Shown here one piece after another: positions 1 to 7,072 of a stretch of DNA of 11,281 bases (its first letter is position 1; each line of letters starts with the position of its first letter). The notes under the pieces are model-generated. The model saw only the letters and a program-made list of their open reading frames with translations. It was not told the DNA's origin and did not search any database. This DNA comes from Syntrophaceae bacterium UBA1411. GTDB taxonomy: Bacteria; Desulfobacterota; Syntrophia; Syntrophales; Smithellaceae. The position numbers and the translations under genes are program-made. The stretch is taken from NCBI GenBank assembly GCA_002304995.1, contig DBPV01000069.1, forward strand, positions 1 to 11,281, given 5' to 3'.

Positions 1-482
1 ATCATTCTCCGGTGGTCGTCAACTTGTTTTACCGGGACATCGGTTTTTTAACCCCCAAAGCCGCTCCAAAAAAATTTAAGGGATGGGAAAGTCTGCCCGG
101 TCAAGACATTCGGTTCGTCAACCGGCAGCGCGGATCGGGCATCCGGATTTTCCTGGATTACGAGCTCAAAAGCCGGAACATTTCCAGCGGAAACATTGCC
201 GGTTACGACAATGAAGTCTACACCCACTTTGAAGTGGGGTTGGCGCTGATCTCCGGCGAAGCGGACGTCGGCATCGCCTCGGCCGCCGTGGCCAAAATTC
301 TGGACCTGAACTTTTTGCCGCTGACCGGCGAGCGCTTTGACATGATTCTGGACAGAGACACGTTTTTCCGACCGGAACTGCAGGCATTCATGGAGACGCT
401 GAAGTCGGATGCGTTTAAAAAACGCGTCGGGAAAATCGGCAGCTACCGTTTTAATGATGTCGGAAAAATCCTTCATTCATGA
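1..482 (+). CDS. C-terminal part of a PBP-like-domain protein, probable molybdate/tungstate-responsive regulator (5' end cut off)
   Basis: The reading frame is open to the left edge (first whole codon at 3-5), so this is only the 3' part of a gene. The visible 159 residues read HSPVVVNLFYRD..., then an NRQRGSGIRIFLDY segment, a GYDNEVYTHFEVGLAL segment and a GEADVGIAS segment. That order is typical of the PBP-like substrate-binding domain (PF12727-type) found at the C-terminus of HTH regulators and of some MoeA-like proteins. In known families this domain senses molybdate or tungstate. The stop is followed after 29 nt by the first binding-protein gene, so it probably belongs to the same operon and controls it. 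The N-terminal partner (HTH or MoeA) lies outside the window, so the choice between a regulator and a cofactor-synthesis protein is inference. The internal GTG at 12 is not the true start, because conserved residues continue upstream of it. Confidence 0.75.
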   Translation, partial: HSPVVVNLFYRDIGFLTPKAAPKKFKGWESLPGQDIRFVNRQRGSGIRIFLDYELKSRNISSGNIAGYDNEVYTHFEVGLALISGEADVGIASAAVAKILDLNFLPLTGERFDMILDRDTFFRPELQAFMETLKSDAFKKRVGKIGSYRFNDVGKILHS

Positions 483-511
483 AAATCAAAAATGAGGAAA
501 GGAGTGTTTAG

Positions 512-1366
512 ATGAGAGGAGTTATTTGTAAAGGCATGGTGCTGCTTTTGTTGCTGTGGGCGTCTTTGGCCATGGCCGCAGACGGAGACAAGTTTGTTTT
601 CCTGTCCAGCACGATCGGTCCGATCGATTCGGGAATCGTTGGAACGCTGGAGGATCAGTTTGAAAAAGAAACGGGCATTCGCGTCCGTCACGTCGGCGCG
701 GGAACCGGCGCCGCACTGAAAATAGCAACAAAAGGCCAGATTGATCTGGTGATGGCCCATGCAAAATCACTGGAGGAGAAATTCATTGCCGACGGCTTCG
801 GGACGGAAAGAATTCCCCTGATGTACAACGATTTCGTGATTGTCGGACATCCGGACGATCTTGCCGGCATCCGGGGCATGACGTCGGTCGGGGCCGCGTT
901 GAAAAGGATTCAGGACAGAGGCATGAAGTTTATCAGCCGCGGCGACAAATCAGGAACGCATGTGGCGGAAATGGAGCTTTGGAAGAAAGCCGGGATCAAA
1001 CCGCAGGGCGCCTGGTACATCATTTACGAAAAGGGTGCGGAAGGAAACGTCTCGACGCTGAAGTACACGAATCAGCAGTCGGCATATACCGTGATCGACC
1101 GGGCCACTTATCTGTCTTTGAAAAATTCCATTCAACTGGTCGTTCTCGTGGAAGGCGACGAAGCTCTGCTGAATTTTATTTCGCTGATCCCGGTGAATCC
1201 GGCCAAGTTTCCCGGAGTCAACCATAAGGATACGATGACGTTCGTCCAATGGCTGACCTCTCCGGAAAAGGGACAGTTGATTATCCGTGATTTCGGAAAA
1301 GACAAATACGGATCGGCATTGTTTTTCCCCAATTCCCGCCAATGGCAGGAAACCCACAAGAAATAA
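512..1366 (+). CDS. Divergent TupA-like periplasmic oxyanion-binding protein
   Basis: A 284-aa secreted solute-binding protein. Residues 1-22 form a signal peptide (hydrophobic MVLLLLLWASLA core, A-M-A cleavage site near residue 22). The mature part has the TupA-family layout: an N-terminal DSG segment (39-41), YNDFVIVG (105-112), RGDKSGTH (143-150), LVEGDEALLN (212-221) and a GSALFFPNS end. The RGD-x-SGTH block holds the arginine that contacts oxyanion in characterised TupA proteins. The N-terminal TTTS motif is replaced by SSTIGP (32-37). Downstream lies a second, canonical TupA, so this is an old tandem duplicate whose ligand may differ (tungstate, molybdate or another oxyanion). The start is set by AAGGAG at 499-504, 7 nt before ATG. 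The family call is firm; the substrate is inferred. Confidence 0.85.
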   Translation: MRGVICKGMVLLLLLWASLAMAADGDKFVFLSSTIGPIDSGIVGTLEDQFEKETGIRVRHVGAGTGAALKIATKGQIDLVMAHAKSLEEKFIADGFGTERIPLMYNDFVIVGHPDDLAGIRGMTSVGAALKRIQDRGMKFISRGDKSGTHVAEMELWKKAGIKPQGAWYIIYEKGAEGNVSTLKYTNQQSAYTVIDRATYLSLKNSIQLVVLVEGDEALLNFISLIPVNPAKFPGVNHKDTMTFVQWLTSPEKGQLIIRDFGKDKYGSALFFPNSRQWQETHKK

Positions 1367-1381
1367 CGAAAAAGGAGTTTT

Positions 1382-2260
1382 ATGATGAAAATGTTCAAAA
1401 ACAGCAAGACCGTTGCAGTTCTGATCGCTGCTTTTCTGCTTTTCGCTCTGGGAGCCTCGGATGTCTTGGCGGCCAAGACCGAGCCCAAGCAGAAAAACAT
1501 CATTCTGGCAACCACCACGAGCACGCAGGATTCTGGTCTGCTTGACGTGCTGATCCCCATCTTTGAAAAAGAAACCGGTTATTTTGTGAAGACGATCGCC
1601 GTCGGTTCCGGCCAGGCCATGGCCATGGGACAGAAGGGCGAAGCGGACGTTCTTCTGGTTCATTCCCCCGACGCCGAAAAGAAATTCATGGCGGAAGGGA
1701 ACGGCGTCAACCGCAGGCTCGTGATGCACAATGACTTTATCATTGTCGGGCCGCCGGCCGATCCGGCAAGGATCAAGGGCCTGAAGTCCTCCGCCGAAGC
1801 GTTGAAGACGATCGCCAAAGCAGGGGCGCTCTTTTCGTCCCGCGGCGACAATTCCGGCACGCATGCCAAGGAAAAGACCCTCTGGAAACAGACGGGGATC
1901 AGCCCCGCCGGGCAGAAGTGGTACCAGGAAACGGGACTGGGCATGGGTCAGACCCTGAGCATCGCAGCAGAAAAGAAAGGCTACACGCTGGCGGACCGCG
2001 GCACCTACCTGGCTTTGAAGAAAAATCTGGGCCTGGACATTCTGGTTGAAGGAGATGCAGCGCTGCTCAACATTTACCACGTGATTGAAATCAACAGCGC
2101 CAAATGGCCGAAAGTCAATGCCGACGGCGGCAAGGCTTTTGCCGACTTCATGGTATCCAAGAAAACCCAGGGGATCATCAAAACGTTCGGCGTCGATAAG
2201 TTCGGATCGCCGCTCTTCTTCCCCGATGCGGGGAAAAAGGTGGAAGATTTGGGAAAATAA
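1382..2260 (+). CDS. tupA: Tungstate ABC transporter substrate-binding protein TupA
   Basis: A 292-aa periplasmic binding protein that captures tungstate (possibly also molybdate) and delivers it to TupB. Residues 1-30 are a signal peptide with a V-L-A cleavage site before A31. The mature protein begins with the family signature ATTTSTQDSGLLDVLIP (43-59). It also has HNDFIIVGPPADPA (116-129), SRGDNSGTHAKE (153-164), LVEGDAALLN (221-230) and GSPLFFP near the C-terminus. The TTTS and the arginine of SRGD are the oxyanion ligands in studied TupA proteins. The gene follows the divergent paralogue by 15 nt. AAGGAG at 1372-1377 serves either ATG at 1382 or the adjacent ATG at 1385; the latter has the better spacing, so the protein may be one residue shorter. 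The supply of tungsten fits an anaerobe with tungsten-dependent formate or aldehyde enzymes; none of those is visible here. Confidence 0.93.
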   Translation: MMKMFKNSKTVAVLIAAFLLFALGASDVLAAKTEPKQKNIILATTTSTQDSGLLDVLIPIFEKETGYFVKTIAVGSGQAMAMGQKGEADVLLVHSPDAEKKFMAEGNGVNRRLVMHNDFIIVGPPADPARIKGLKSSAEALKTIAKAGALFSSRGDNSGTHAKEKTLWKQTGISPAGQKWYQETGLGMGQTLSIAAEKKGYTLADRGTYLALKKNLGLDILVEGDAALLNIYHVIEINSAKWPKVNADGGKAFADFMVSKKTQGIIKTFGVDKFGSPLFFPDAGKKVEDLGK

Positions 2261-2272
2261 TGTAAAAGGGTC

Positions 2273-2303
2273 GGGCGTCCGGCCGGACAGGCAGCGGACG
2301 CCC
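2273..2303 (+). other. Strong intercistronic hairpin between tupA and tupB
   Basis: A perfect 9-bp inverted repeat (GGGCGTCCG at 2273-2281 and CGGACGCCC at 2295-2303) encloses a further GCC/GGC stem (2282-2284 with 2290-2292) and a 5-nt loop GGACA, with a 2-nt bulge on the right side. No T-run follows, so it is not a standard intrinsic terminator. Its place just after the binding-protein gene suggests an mRNA-stabilising element or a partial processing site that keeps binding protein above the membrane components. That role is inferred. Confidence 0.7.
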
Positions 2304-2325
2304 GTCATGAAGAAGAAAGTTTACA

Positions 2326-3024
2326 ATGGAGTTGATCGTCCAGGGGATCGTTAAGGCTTTTGAACTGCTCATCAGCTTTGATCCGGAAGTTCTCGGCATT
2401 ACCTGGCTGTCCCTGAAAATATCGGGGACAGCCACCTTCATCAGCCTTTTCTTCGGCGTTTCCATCGGAACGACAGTGGCGCTTACCACCTTTCCGGGGA
2501 AAAGACTGGTCATCAGTTTGATCAATACCGGCATGGGACTTCCTCCCGTCGTTGTCGGTCTGTTTGTTACGATCATGATCTGGCGCAGCGGACCTCTCGG
2601 ATTTCTTGAAATTCTCTATACGCCTTACGCCATGATCATCGCTCAGGCTATCATCGCCACGCCGATCGTCATGGGCATATCGCTTGCATCCATTCAAAAT
2701 CTTCCGCCCAACCTTCGTCTGCAGATCCTGTCGCTGGGCGCGAGCCGGATGCAGATGGTGTGGGTTCTGATCAAGGAATCCAAACTGCCTTTGCTCGCGG
2801 CCGTCATGGCGGGTTTCGGCGGCGTTATTTCCGAAGTCGGCGCGTCCATCATGGTGGGTGGAAACATCAAAGGCTATTCGCGCGTGCTTACGACCGCCAC
2901 GGTCATGGAAACCGGAAAGGGGAATTTCGACATCGCCATTGCTCTGGGGATTATTCTCCTCATTCTTGCTTTTCTGGTTAATCTTCTCCTGACGCATATT
3001 CAGCAAAGGCAGCAGCTGCGATGA
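2326..3024 (+). CDS. tupB: Tungstate ABC transporter permease TupB
   Basis: A 232-aa integral inner-membrane protein forming the tungstate channel, presumably as a dimer with two TupC subunits. About five hydrophobic segments are visible (roughly residues 33-55, 63-86, 100-122, 155-177 and 202-224). The cytoplasmic EAA-type loop, which docks on the ATPase, is LSLGASRMQMVWVLIKES (136-152) with the conserved glycine at 138. The segment FGGVISEVGASIMVGGNI (164-181), then SRVLTTA and METGKG, is highly typical of the TupB family. The gene lies 65 nt after tupA, beyond a strong hairpin, with a purine-rich GAAGAAAG as a weak ribosome-binding site. Its stop overlaps the tupC start by ATGA, so the two are probably translationally coupled and made in equal amounts. 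Confidence 0.93.
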   Translation: MELIVQGIVKAFELLISFDPEVLGITWLSLKISGTATFISLFFGVSIGTTVALTTFPGKRLVISLINTGMGLPPVVVGLFVTIMIWRSGPLGFLEILYTPYAMIIAQAIIATPIVMGISLASIQNLPPNLRLQILSLGASRMQMVWVLIKESKLPLLAAVMAGFGGVISEVGASIMVGGNIKGYSRVLTTATVMETGKGNFDIAIALGIILLILAFLVNLLLTHIQQRQQLR

Positions 3025-4106
3025 ACCATATTCTCACCGTCCAGAATTTACTTGTCCGGCGGGGCGGCGTGACCGTCCTGGACATCGAACAAATGAGCGT
3101 TGAAACCAGCCGGATTCTGGCGTTGATCGGCCCCAACGGCGCGGGAAAGTCGACGCTTCTGCTGACCATGGCGGGGCTGCTGAAGCCCGACCGGGGGGGG
3201 ATTCTCTACCGCGGCGTTGCAGTCGATACCTCCGCGCGGCGGTCGGAAATGCGCAAAAGCGTTTCCGTCGTGTTCCAGGAGCCGCTCCTGCTCAATACGT
3301 CTGTCTATAAAAACGTCGCACTGGGTTTGAAATTCCGGCATCTGACCAACGGCGATATCCGGAAAAACGTCGAAGACGCCCTGGCTTACTTCGGCATCAG
3401 CCCTCTGGCCAAGCGCTCGGCGAAAACGCTTTCAGGCGGGGAGGCCAAAAGGGTGTCGCTGGCGCGCGCCTTTGCCCTGAAACCGGAGCTGATTTTGCTC
3501 GACGAGGCGTTCAACTCTCTGGATCCGCCGACGCGCGAAACGCTGATCGACGACTTGCGGCACATTCTCGAAGAAACGAAAATCACGGCCGTCCTGGCGC
3601 TGCATGACCGTGAGGAAACGCTGCGCCTGGCCCAGGATGTCGTCGTACTGGCCGACGGCGGCATGATCCAGTCGGGAACGACCGCACAGGTCTTCAACCG
3701 GCCGGCGTCCGAATTCGTGGCCGGCTTTGTCGGCACGGAAACCATTCTCGAAGGCACGGTGCAAATGAACCGGGACAATTTGCTGGAAATTGCCGTCGGG
3801 GACAAAATGCTCGAAGCGGTGGGCGACTTCGCGCCGGGACAAACGGTTTTCTGCTGCGTCCGGCCCGAAAACATCACCGTTTCCGCCGACCCGCTGAAGA
3901 AGGTCAGCGCCCGCAATGTGTTCGAGGCGAAAATTCAGAAAATCGTCCGCCAGGCGTTTTTTTATAAAATGATTCTGGACTGCGGCTTCCCTGTCGTCGC
4001 CTACATCACTGTTTCATCCTGCGAAGATCTGGGCCTGTGCGAAGGGACCTCCGTCACCGTTTCCTTCAAGGCCACGGCCGTTCACGTCATGGCCCGCGAC
4101 CACTAA
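3021..4106 (+). CDS. tupC: Tungstate ABC transporter ATP-binding protein TupC with C-terminal MOP/TOBE-like domain
   Basis: A 361-aa cytoplasmic ATPase that powers TupB. All ABC motifs are intact: Walker A GPNGAGKST (37-45), Q-loop Gln86 (VFQEP), signature LSGGE (137-141), Walker B LILLDEAF (157-164) and H-loop His195 (LALHDRE). After the nucleotide-binding domain (to about 240) there is an extension of about 120 residues. It contains CVRPENITVS (279-288), SARNVF (296-301) and a closing segment with SFKATAVHVM (348-357). This resembles the MOP/TOBE oxyanion-binding domain of ModC-type ATPases, so transport may be inhibited when cytoplasmic tungstate is high. The ATG overlaps the tupB stop (ATGA) and lacks a strong ribosome-binding site, pointing to translational coupling. 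ModC-like function for molybdate is the alternative, but the TupA/TupB neighbours favour tungstate. Confidence 0.92.
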   Translation: MNHILTVQNLLVRRGGVTVLDIEQMSVETSRILALIGPNGAGKSTLLLTMAGLLKPDRGGILYRGVAVDTSARRSEMRKSVSVVFQEPLLLNTSVYKNVALGLKFRHLTNGDIRKNVEDALAYFGISPLAKRSAKTLSGGEAKRVSLARAFALKPELILLDEAFNSLDPPTRETLIDDLRHILEETKITAVLALHDREETLRLAQDVVVLADGGMIQSGTTAQVFNRPASEFVAGFVGTETILEGTVQMNRDNLLEIAVGDKMLEAVGDFAPGQTVFCCVRPENITVSADPLKKVSARNVFEAKIQKIVRQAFFYKMILDCGFPVVAYITVSSCEDLGLCEGTSVTVSFKATAVHVMARDH

Positions 4107-4124
4107 TCCGCTGCGACAAAAGGA

Positions 4125-4153
4125 TTGGTTTATTGTGGAGATTGGATTATAGT
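4125..4153 (+). promoter_or_regulatory. Possible sigma70-type promoter before the thioesterase gene
   Basis: TTGGTT (4125-4130) and TATAGT (4148-4153) are separated by 17 nt. The -10 matches the consensus in 5 of 6 positions, the -35 only in 3 of 6. It lies in the 68-nt gap after tupC and would give a short leader before the start at 4175. It could let the thioesterase/reductase pair be expressed apart from the tup operon, where no clear terminator is visible. Confidence 0.35.
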
Positions 4154-4174
4154 CCTTCTCTCCGCAGGGGACTA

Positions 4175-4618
4175 ATGAGAAAGAAGGTGACGATTATTTT
4201 CAACTACAGTCTTTATTTGCAGAAAATCGCCGCGGGACAGCAAGGGCTTAATCCCTTTCTCGATCATTTCGGCGTGACGGTCGGTGAATTGAAAGACGGC
4301 CGCGCGTGCCTGCGGATGCCGGTTCGCCCGGAATATCTGCAGGGGGCGAAAACCATGCAGGGCGGGCTGATCGTGGCCCTGGCCGACGAAGCGATCGCCC
4401 ATGCGATGATGACGCAGCTTAAATCCGGCGAAGGCCTTACCACCATCGAGCTCAAAAGCAATTTCCTTGCCGGCATTGACAAGGGACACTTGACCGCCCG
4501 GGCCAGTGTCTTCAGGAAGGGCGGCAGCCTGATGATCGGCGATTGCCTGGTGACGGACGATGCGGAAAAAAACATCTGCCGGGTGTCCGCCACATTTCTG
4601 CTTTTGAAGAAAAAATGA
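4175..4618 (+). CDS. PaaI-family hotdog-fold thioesterase
   Basis: A 147-aa cytoplasmic protein of the PaaI-like hotdog superfamily, expected to hydrolyse acyl- or aryl-CoA thioesters. The diagnostic segment is YLQGAKTMQGGLIVALADEAIAHAM (in the order G-x-x-x-M-Q-GG, then LADEA), where the family normally has a G-x-x-x-x-H-GG and D-x-A core; here glutamine stands in for the usual histidine. The acidic residue of LADEA is the likely catalytic base. A second conserved strand reads TIELKSNFLAG. The longer frame reaches back to 4037 inside tupC, but that N-terminal part is arginine-rich out-of-frame tupC sequence. ATG at 4175, preceded by AGGGG (4166-4170), gives the usual family length. The aldo/keto reductase starts 15 nt after its stop, so the two form a unit. 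The substrate is unknown. Confidence 0.82.
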   Translation: MRKKVTIIFNYSLYLQKIAAGQQGLNPFLDHFGVTVGELKDGRACLRMPVRPEYLQGAKTMQGGLIVALADEAIAHAMMTQLKSGEGLTTIELKSNFLAGIDKGHLTARASVFRKGGSLMIGDCLVTDDAEKNICRVSATFLLLKKK

Positions 4619-4633
4619 CGACGGAGGAAGAAT

Positions 4634-5479
4634 ATGACGCTTACGATTGCATCAACCGTTTCCCTCAACAACGGGATCGCCATGCCCCGGTTCGGCCTGG
4701 GGACCTTTCTCTCCGGACCGGGAAGCCAGACAAAAAATGCCGTGCGCTGGGCGCTGGAAGCAGGGTACCGCCACATCGACACCGCCAGAATTTATGACAA
4801 CGAAAAGGACGTCGGAGAAGCGCTCGGCGACAGCGGCATTCCCCGAAAAGAGGTTTTTCTGACCACCAAAGTGTGGAACGACGATCAGGGATATGAAGCG
4901 ACCCTCAAGGCCTTTGAGGCAAGTCTGGGCAGACTCCAAACGGATTATGTGGACCTGTACCTGGTTCACTGGCCGGTGCCGGTTCTGCGCAACGAAACCT
5001 GGCGGGCGCTGGTCACTCTGCAGGAATCGGGCAGGGTCCGCGCCATCGGCGTGAGCAATTTCATGATCCGTCATCTCGATGAACTCCTCTCGACAACAAA
5101 GGTCGTGCCGGTCGTCAATCAGATTGAAACGAGTCCTTTCATTCAGCGCCGGCCGCTGGTCGACTACTGCCGCCGCCACGGCATCGTTGTGGAATCCTAC
5201 AGTACGTTGAGTCGCGGAAAACGTCTGGATGACGAGCGACTGGCTGTCCTGGGAAAAAAATACGGCAAGACGGTCCCGCAAATCATTCTGCGCTGGGCGT
5301 TACAAAGCGCGATAGTGATCATTCCAAAATCCGTCCACCGGGAGCGGATCATCGAAAACGCGGCCATTTTTGACTTTGAGATTTCCACCGCCGATATGGC
5401 AGCGATCGATGCTTTGGATGAAAATTGCTCCATCATGCCCGCGCCTTGGGAGCCGGAAACCTCGGCGATGTGGCGCTAG
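4634..5479 (+). CDS. Aldo/keto reductase (2,5-diketo-gluconate reductase-like)
   Basis: A 281-aa NAD(P)H-dependent reductase with a single-domain TIM barrel, acting on aldehydes or ketones in the cytoplasm. The catalytic tetrad is complete: Asp49 (GYRHIDTA), Tyr54 (IYDNE), Lys79 (LTTKVW) and His112 (LVHWP). Other family marks are PRFGLGTF (18-25), RAIGVSNF (136-143), VNQIETSPFIQ (161-171) and the NADPH-phosphate-binding IIPKSVHRERI (229-239). Length and layout match the AKR5-like/DkgA group. In that group VNQIE is usually followed by a V-x-x-P-type stretch; here the T-S-P-F version may reflect a different pocket. GGAGG at 4623-4627 lies 6 nt before the ATG. It follows the thioesterase gene by 15 nt and is closed by the terminator at 5529-5562. 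The true substrate cannot be read from sequence. Confidence 0.93.
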   Translation: MTLTIASTVSLNNGIAMPRFGLGTFLSGPGSQTKNAVRWALEAGYRHIDTARIYDNEKDVGEALGDSGIPRKEVFLTTKVWNDDQGYEATLKAFEASLGRLQTDYVDLYLVHWPVPVLRNETWRALVTLQESGRVRAIGVSNFMIRHLDELLSTTKVVPVVNQIETSPFIQRRPLVDYCRRHGIVVESYSTLSRGKRLDDERLAVLGKKYGKTVPQIILRWALQSAIVIIPKSVHRERIIENAAIFDFEISTADMAAIDALDENCSIMPAPWEPETSAMWR

Positions 5480-5528
5480 TCCATTTCTATCGCCGGTCGG
5501 GAAACGGGCTAACGCGGCATTCAAAATA

Positions 5529-5562
5529 AAAAGCCCCCTGCCTTGTCGTGCAGGGGGCTTTT
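5529..5562. terminator. Bidirectional intrinsic terminator between converging genes
   Basis: A perfect 13-bp inverted repeat (AAAAGCCCCCTGC at 5529-5541 and GCAGGGGGCTTTT at 5550-5562) has an 8-nt loop. Reading right, the stem ends in TTTTCTCATTTT. Reading left, it ends in TTTTTATTTTGA. It therefore can stop transcription of the aldo/keto reductase gene (+) and the lipoprotein gene (-), which converge here. Confidence 0.93.
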
Positions 5563-5580
5563 CTCATTTTGGTCATTTGA

Positions 5581-6954
5581 TTATTCGGATACGAAACTCA
5601 CGTCAACGCGACGGTTAAGGCTGCGCCCTTCGGCCGTATCGTTGGATGCAACGGGCTGCGTATCGCCCAGGGCTTTCACTTCGATCTTGATGTCATTGCC
5701 CAGACCCATTTGATTCAGGGCGGCAACAACCTTGCTCGAGCGCTCGATCGACAAAAGCAGGTTGCCCGATTTGCTTCCGGCAGACGTATCGGAGTGTCCG
5801 TCAACGATCAGAACGCCTTTCTTTCCTTTGACCTTGGAAAAGAATCTGCTCAATTTGGCCCGCTGCAGGGAGCTCAGGCTTGCGCTGCCGGCTTCGAAGT
5901 AGAGGGATTCGGAAAGTCCGGTTGATGATGCCTCAACCTTTCTGGCCGGTGCCGTCGATTTTACCGGTTCCGGCATTTTAGCTGCCGACGCGACGGGGGC
6001 CACCGCTCCCTTCTTGAGAGCGGGCGGCGCGGGCAGTGCTTTACCCTGAGCGGGCGATTCCGCCGGGGCGGCTTTTGCCTGCTTGGCCGCCAGGGCTCTT
6101 TTTTCCGCACAGGCTTTTCTCGATGCGTACTTGACGCCTTCCGGGAGTTTCACCTGACCGGTTTCGGCCTTGCCCGCCGGCGTCTCGACTGCTGCCGGTT
6201 GAGCCGCTTCTGTTGTTGCCGCAGGCGCAGCGGCGGCGGCCGGCGCGGCGACGGTGCTGCGGACGATGACGACTCTGCTGTCCGGGGTATCTTTGCTCGA
6301 CGACCACAGCTCGTTGTCTTCTTCAATATAAAACTTCCAGTCCACTTGCTGTCCCTGAGGCTCGGACACCCATGCGCAGCAGGTTTTATTGACCAAAGCC
6401 GGCTGTGTCGCGGGCGCTTTCGGCTGGGCCTTCTCTTCCTGCAGACCGTTCAGCTCATCGCGGGAAGGGAGACGCCAGTCGGAATATCCGCCGATGGCGA
6501 GGCTTTTAACGGTGGGAACGACACTCGCGGCCGTGATGTCGGCAACCGGATGAATATACCACTGCAAGTCTGTTTTGGTGTCAATGACCGTTCCGTCTTT
6601 CAACTGATGAAACCGGACTTTGATCGGTTCGCTTAAAACCAGGTTCTGTCCTTCTTCGAGCGTTTTGATTTTTTTGGTGACTTTCGATCTCCATTTATCG
6701 GACAGAATCGCTATGGTGTAATCGGAAAGAGGAGCAAGACCCGATAACTTGAAGGCGCCGTCCGGACCGGTTTTGGTTTCAAACTGTTCGTATCCCTGCG
6801 TCGGCTGGACCTGCTTGAAGACCATGGAAACGCCCGGCACAGGCTTTCCCTTGCCGTCGACAATCTTGCCTTCCACACCGGCCGTCTTGTCGCCGCAACC
6901 GAATAAAAACATGCTGATCAAAATAACAAATAATGAGCGATGCAAGATTTTCAT
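5581..6954 (-). CDS. OmpA-family lipoprotein with carboxypeptidase-regulatory-like and DUF1566-like domains
   Basis: A 457-aa lipoprotein, probably outer-membrane-anchored and peptidoglycan-binding. The signal peptide ends in the lipobox LFGC with Cys20; Gly follows at +2, so no inner-membrane retention signal is seen. Residues about 26-112 resemble a carboxypeptidase-regulatory-like beta domain (VEGKIVDGKGKPVPGVS, then TGPDGAFKLSGLAP). Residues about 118-235 resemble DUF1566/Lcl-C (DGTVIDTKTDLQW, GGYSDWRLPSRDEL). Residues about 236-345 are an Ala/Pro/Lys-rich flexible linker. Residues 349-457 are an OmpA C-terminal domain: LYFEAGSASL, VDGHSDTSAGS with Asp389 as the peptidoglycan contact, the long LSIERSSKVV helix, and GRSLNRRVDV with the conserved arginines. 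AAGGAG at 6963-6968 sits 8 nt before the ATG. It may tie the envelope together, but its specific role is unknown. Confidence 0.9.
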   Translation of the reverse strand: MKILHRSLFVILISMFLFGCGDKTAGVEGKIVDGKGKPVPGVSMVFKQVQPTQGYEQFETKTGPDGAFKLSGLAPLSDYTIAILSDKWRSKVTKKIKTLEEGQNLVLSEPIKVRFHQLKDGTVIDTKTDLQWYIHPVADITAASVVPTVKSLAIGGYSDWRLPSRDELNGLQEEKAQPKAPATQPALVNKTCCAWVSEPQGQQVDWKFYIEEDNELWSSSKDTPDSRVVIVRSTVAAPAAAAAPAATTEAAQPAAVETPAGKAETGQVKLPEGVKYASRKACAEKRALAAKQAKAAPAESPAQGKALPAPPALKKGAVAPVASAAKMPEPVKSTAPARKVEASSTGLSESLYFEAGSASLSSLQRAKLSRFFSKVKGKKGVLIVDGHSDTSAGSKSGNLLLSIERSSKVVAALNQMGLGNDIKIEVKALGDTQPVASNDTAEGRSLNRRVDVSFVSE

Positions 6955-6994
6955 GATGAATACTCCTTATTCAAGGTTGATTTGAACAACATTT

Positions 6995-7024
6995 TTTACA
7001 GTGCCTGATTGAAATTTGCGTAAA
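6995..7024 (-). promoter_or_regulatory. Weak candidate promoter for the lipoprotein gene
   Basis: On the - strand TTTACG (7024-7019) and TGTAAA (7000-6995) are separated by 18 nt, each matching the sigma70 consensus at 4 of 6 positions. It sits about 40 nt upstream of the start codon in an AT-rich stretch. The spacing is acceptable, but the match is modest; other AT-rich hexamers nearby could serve instead. Confidence 0.3.
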
Positions 7025-7072
7025 CATTGCATAATACTAAAAATTATTCAATAAAAAAAATTGGAAAGACAC

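Noticed and set aside
950..2308. A 452-codon open frame on the - strand across both tupA genes
   Set aside because: It lies opposite two well-supported genes, its product shows no recognisable domain, and its openness follows from the codon pattern of the + strand genes.
4037..4174. Longer N-terminus of the thioesterase reaching into tupC
   Set aside because: That part is Arg/His-rich and out of frame with tupC; ATG 4175 has AGGGG before it and gives the normal family length.
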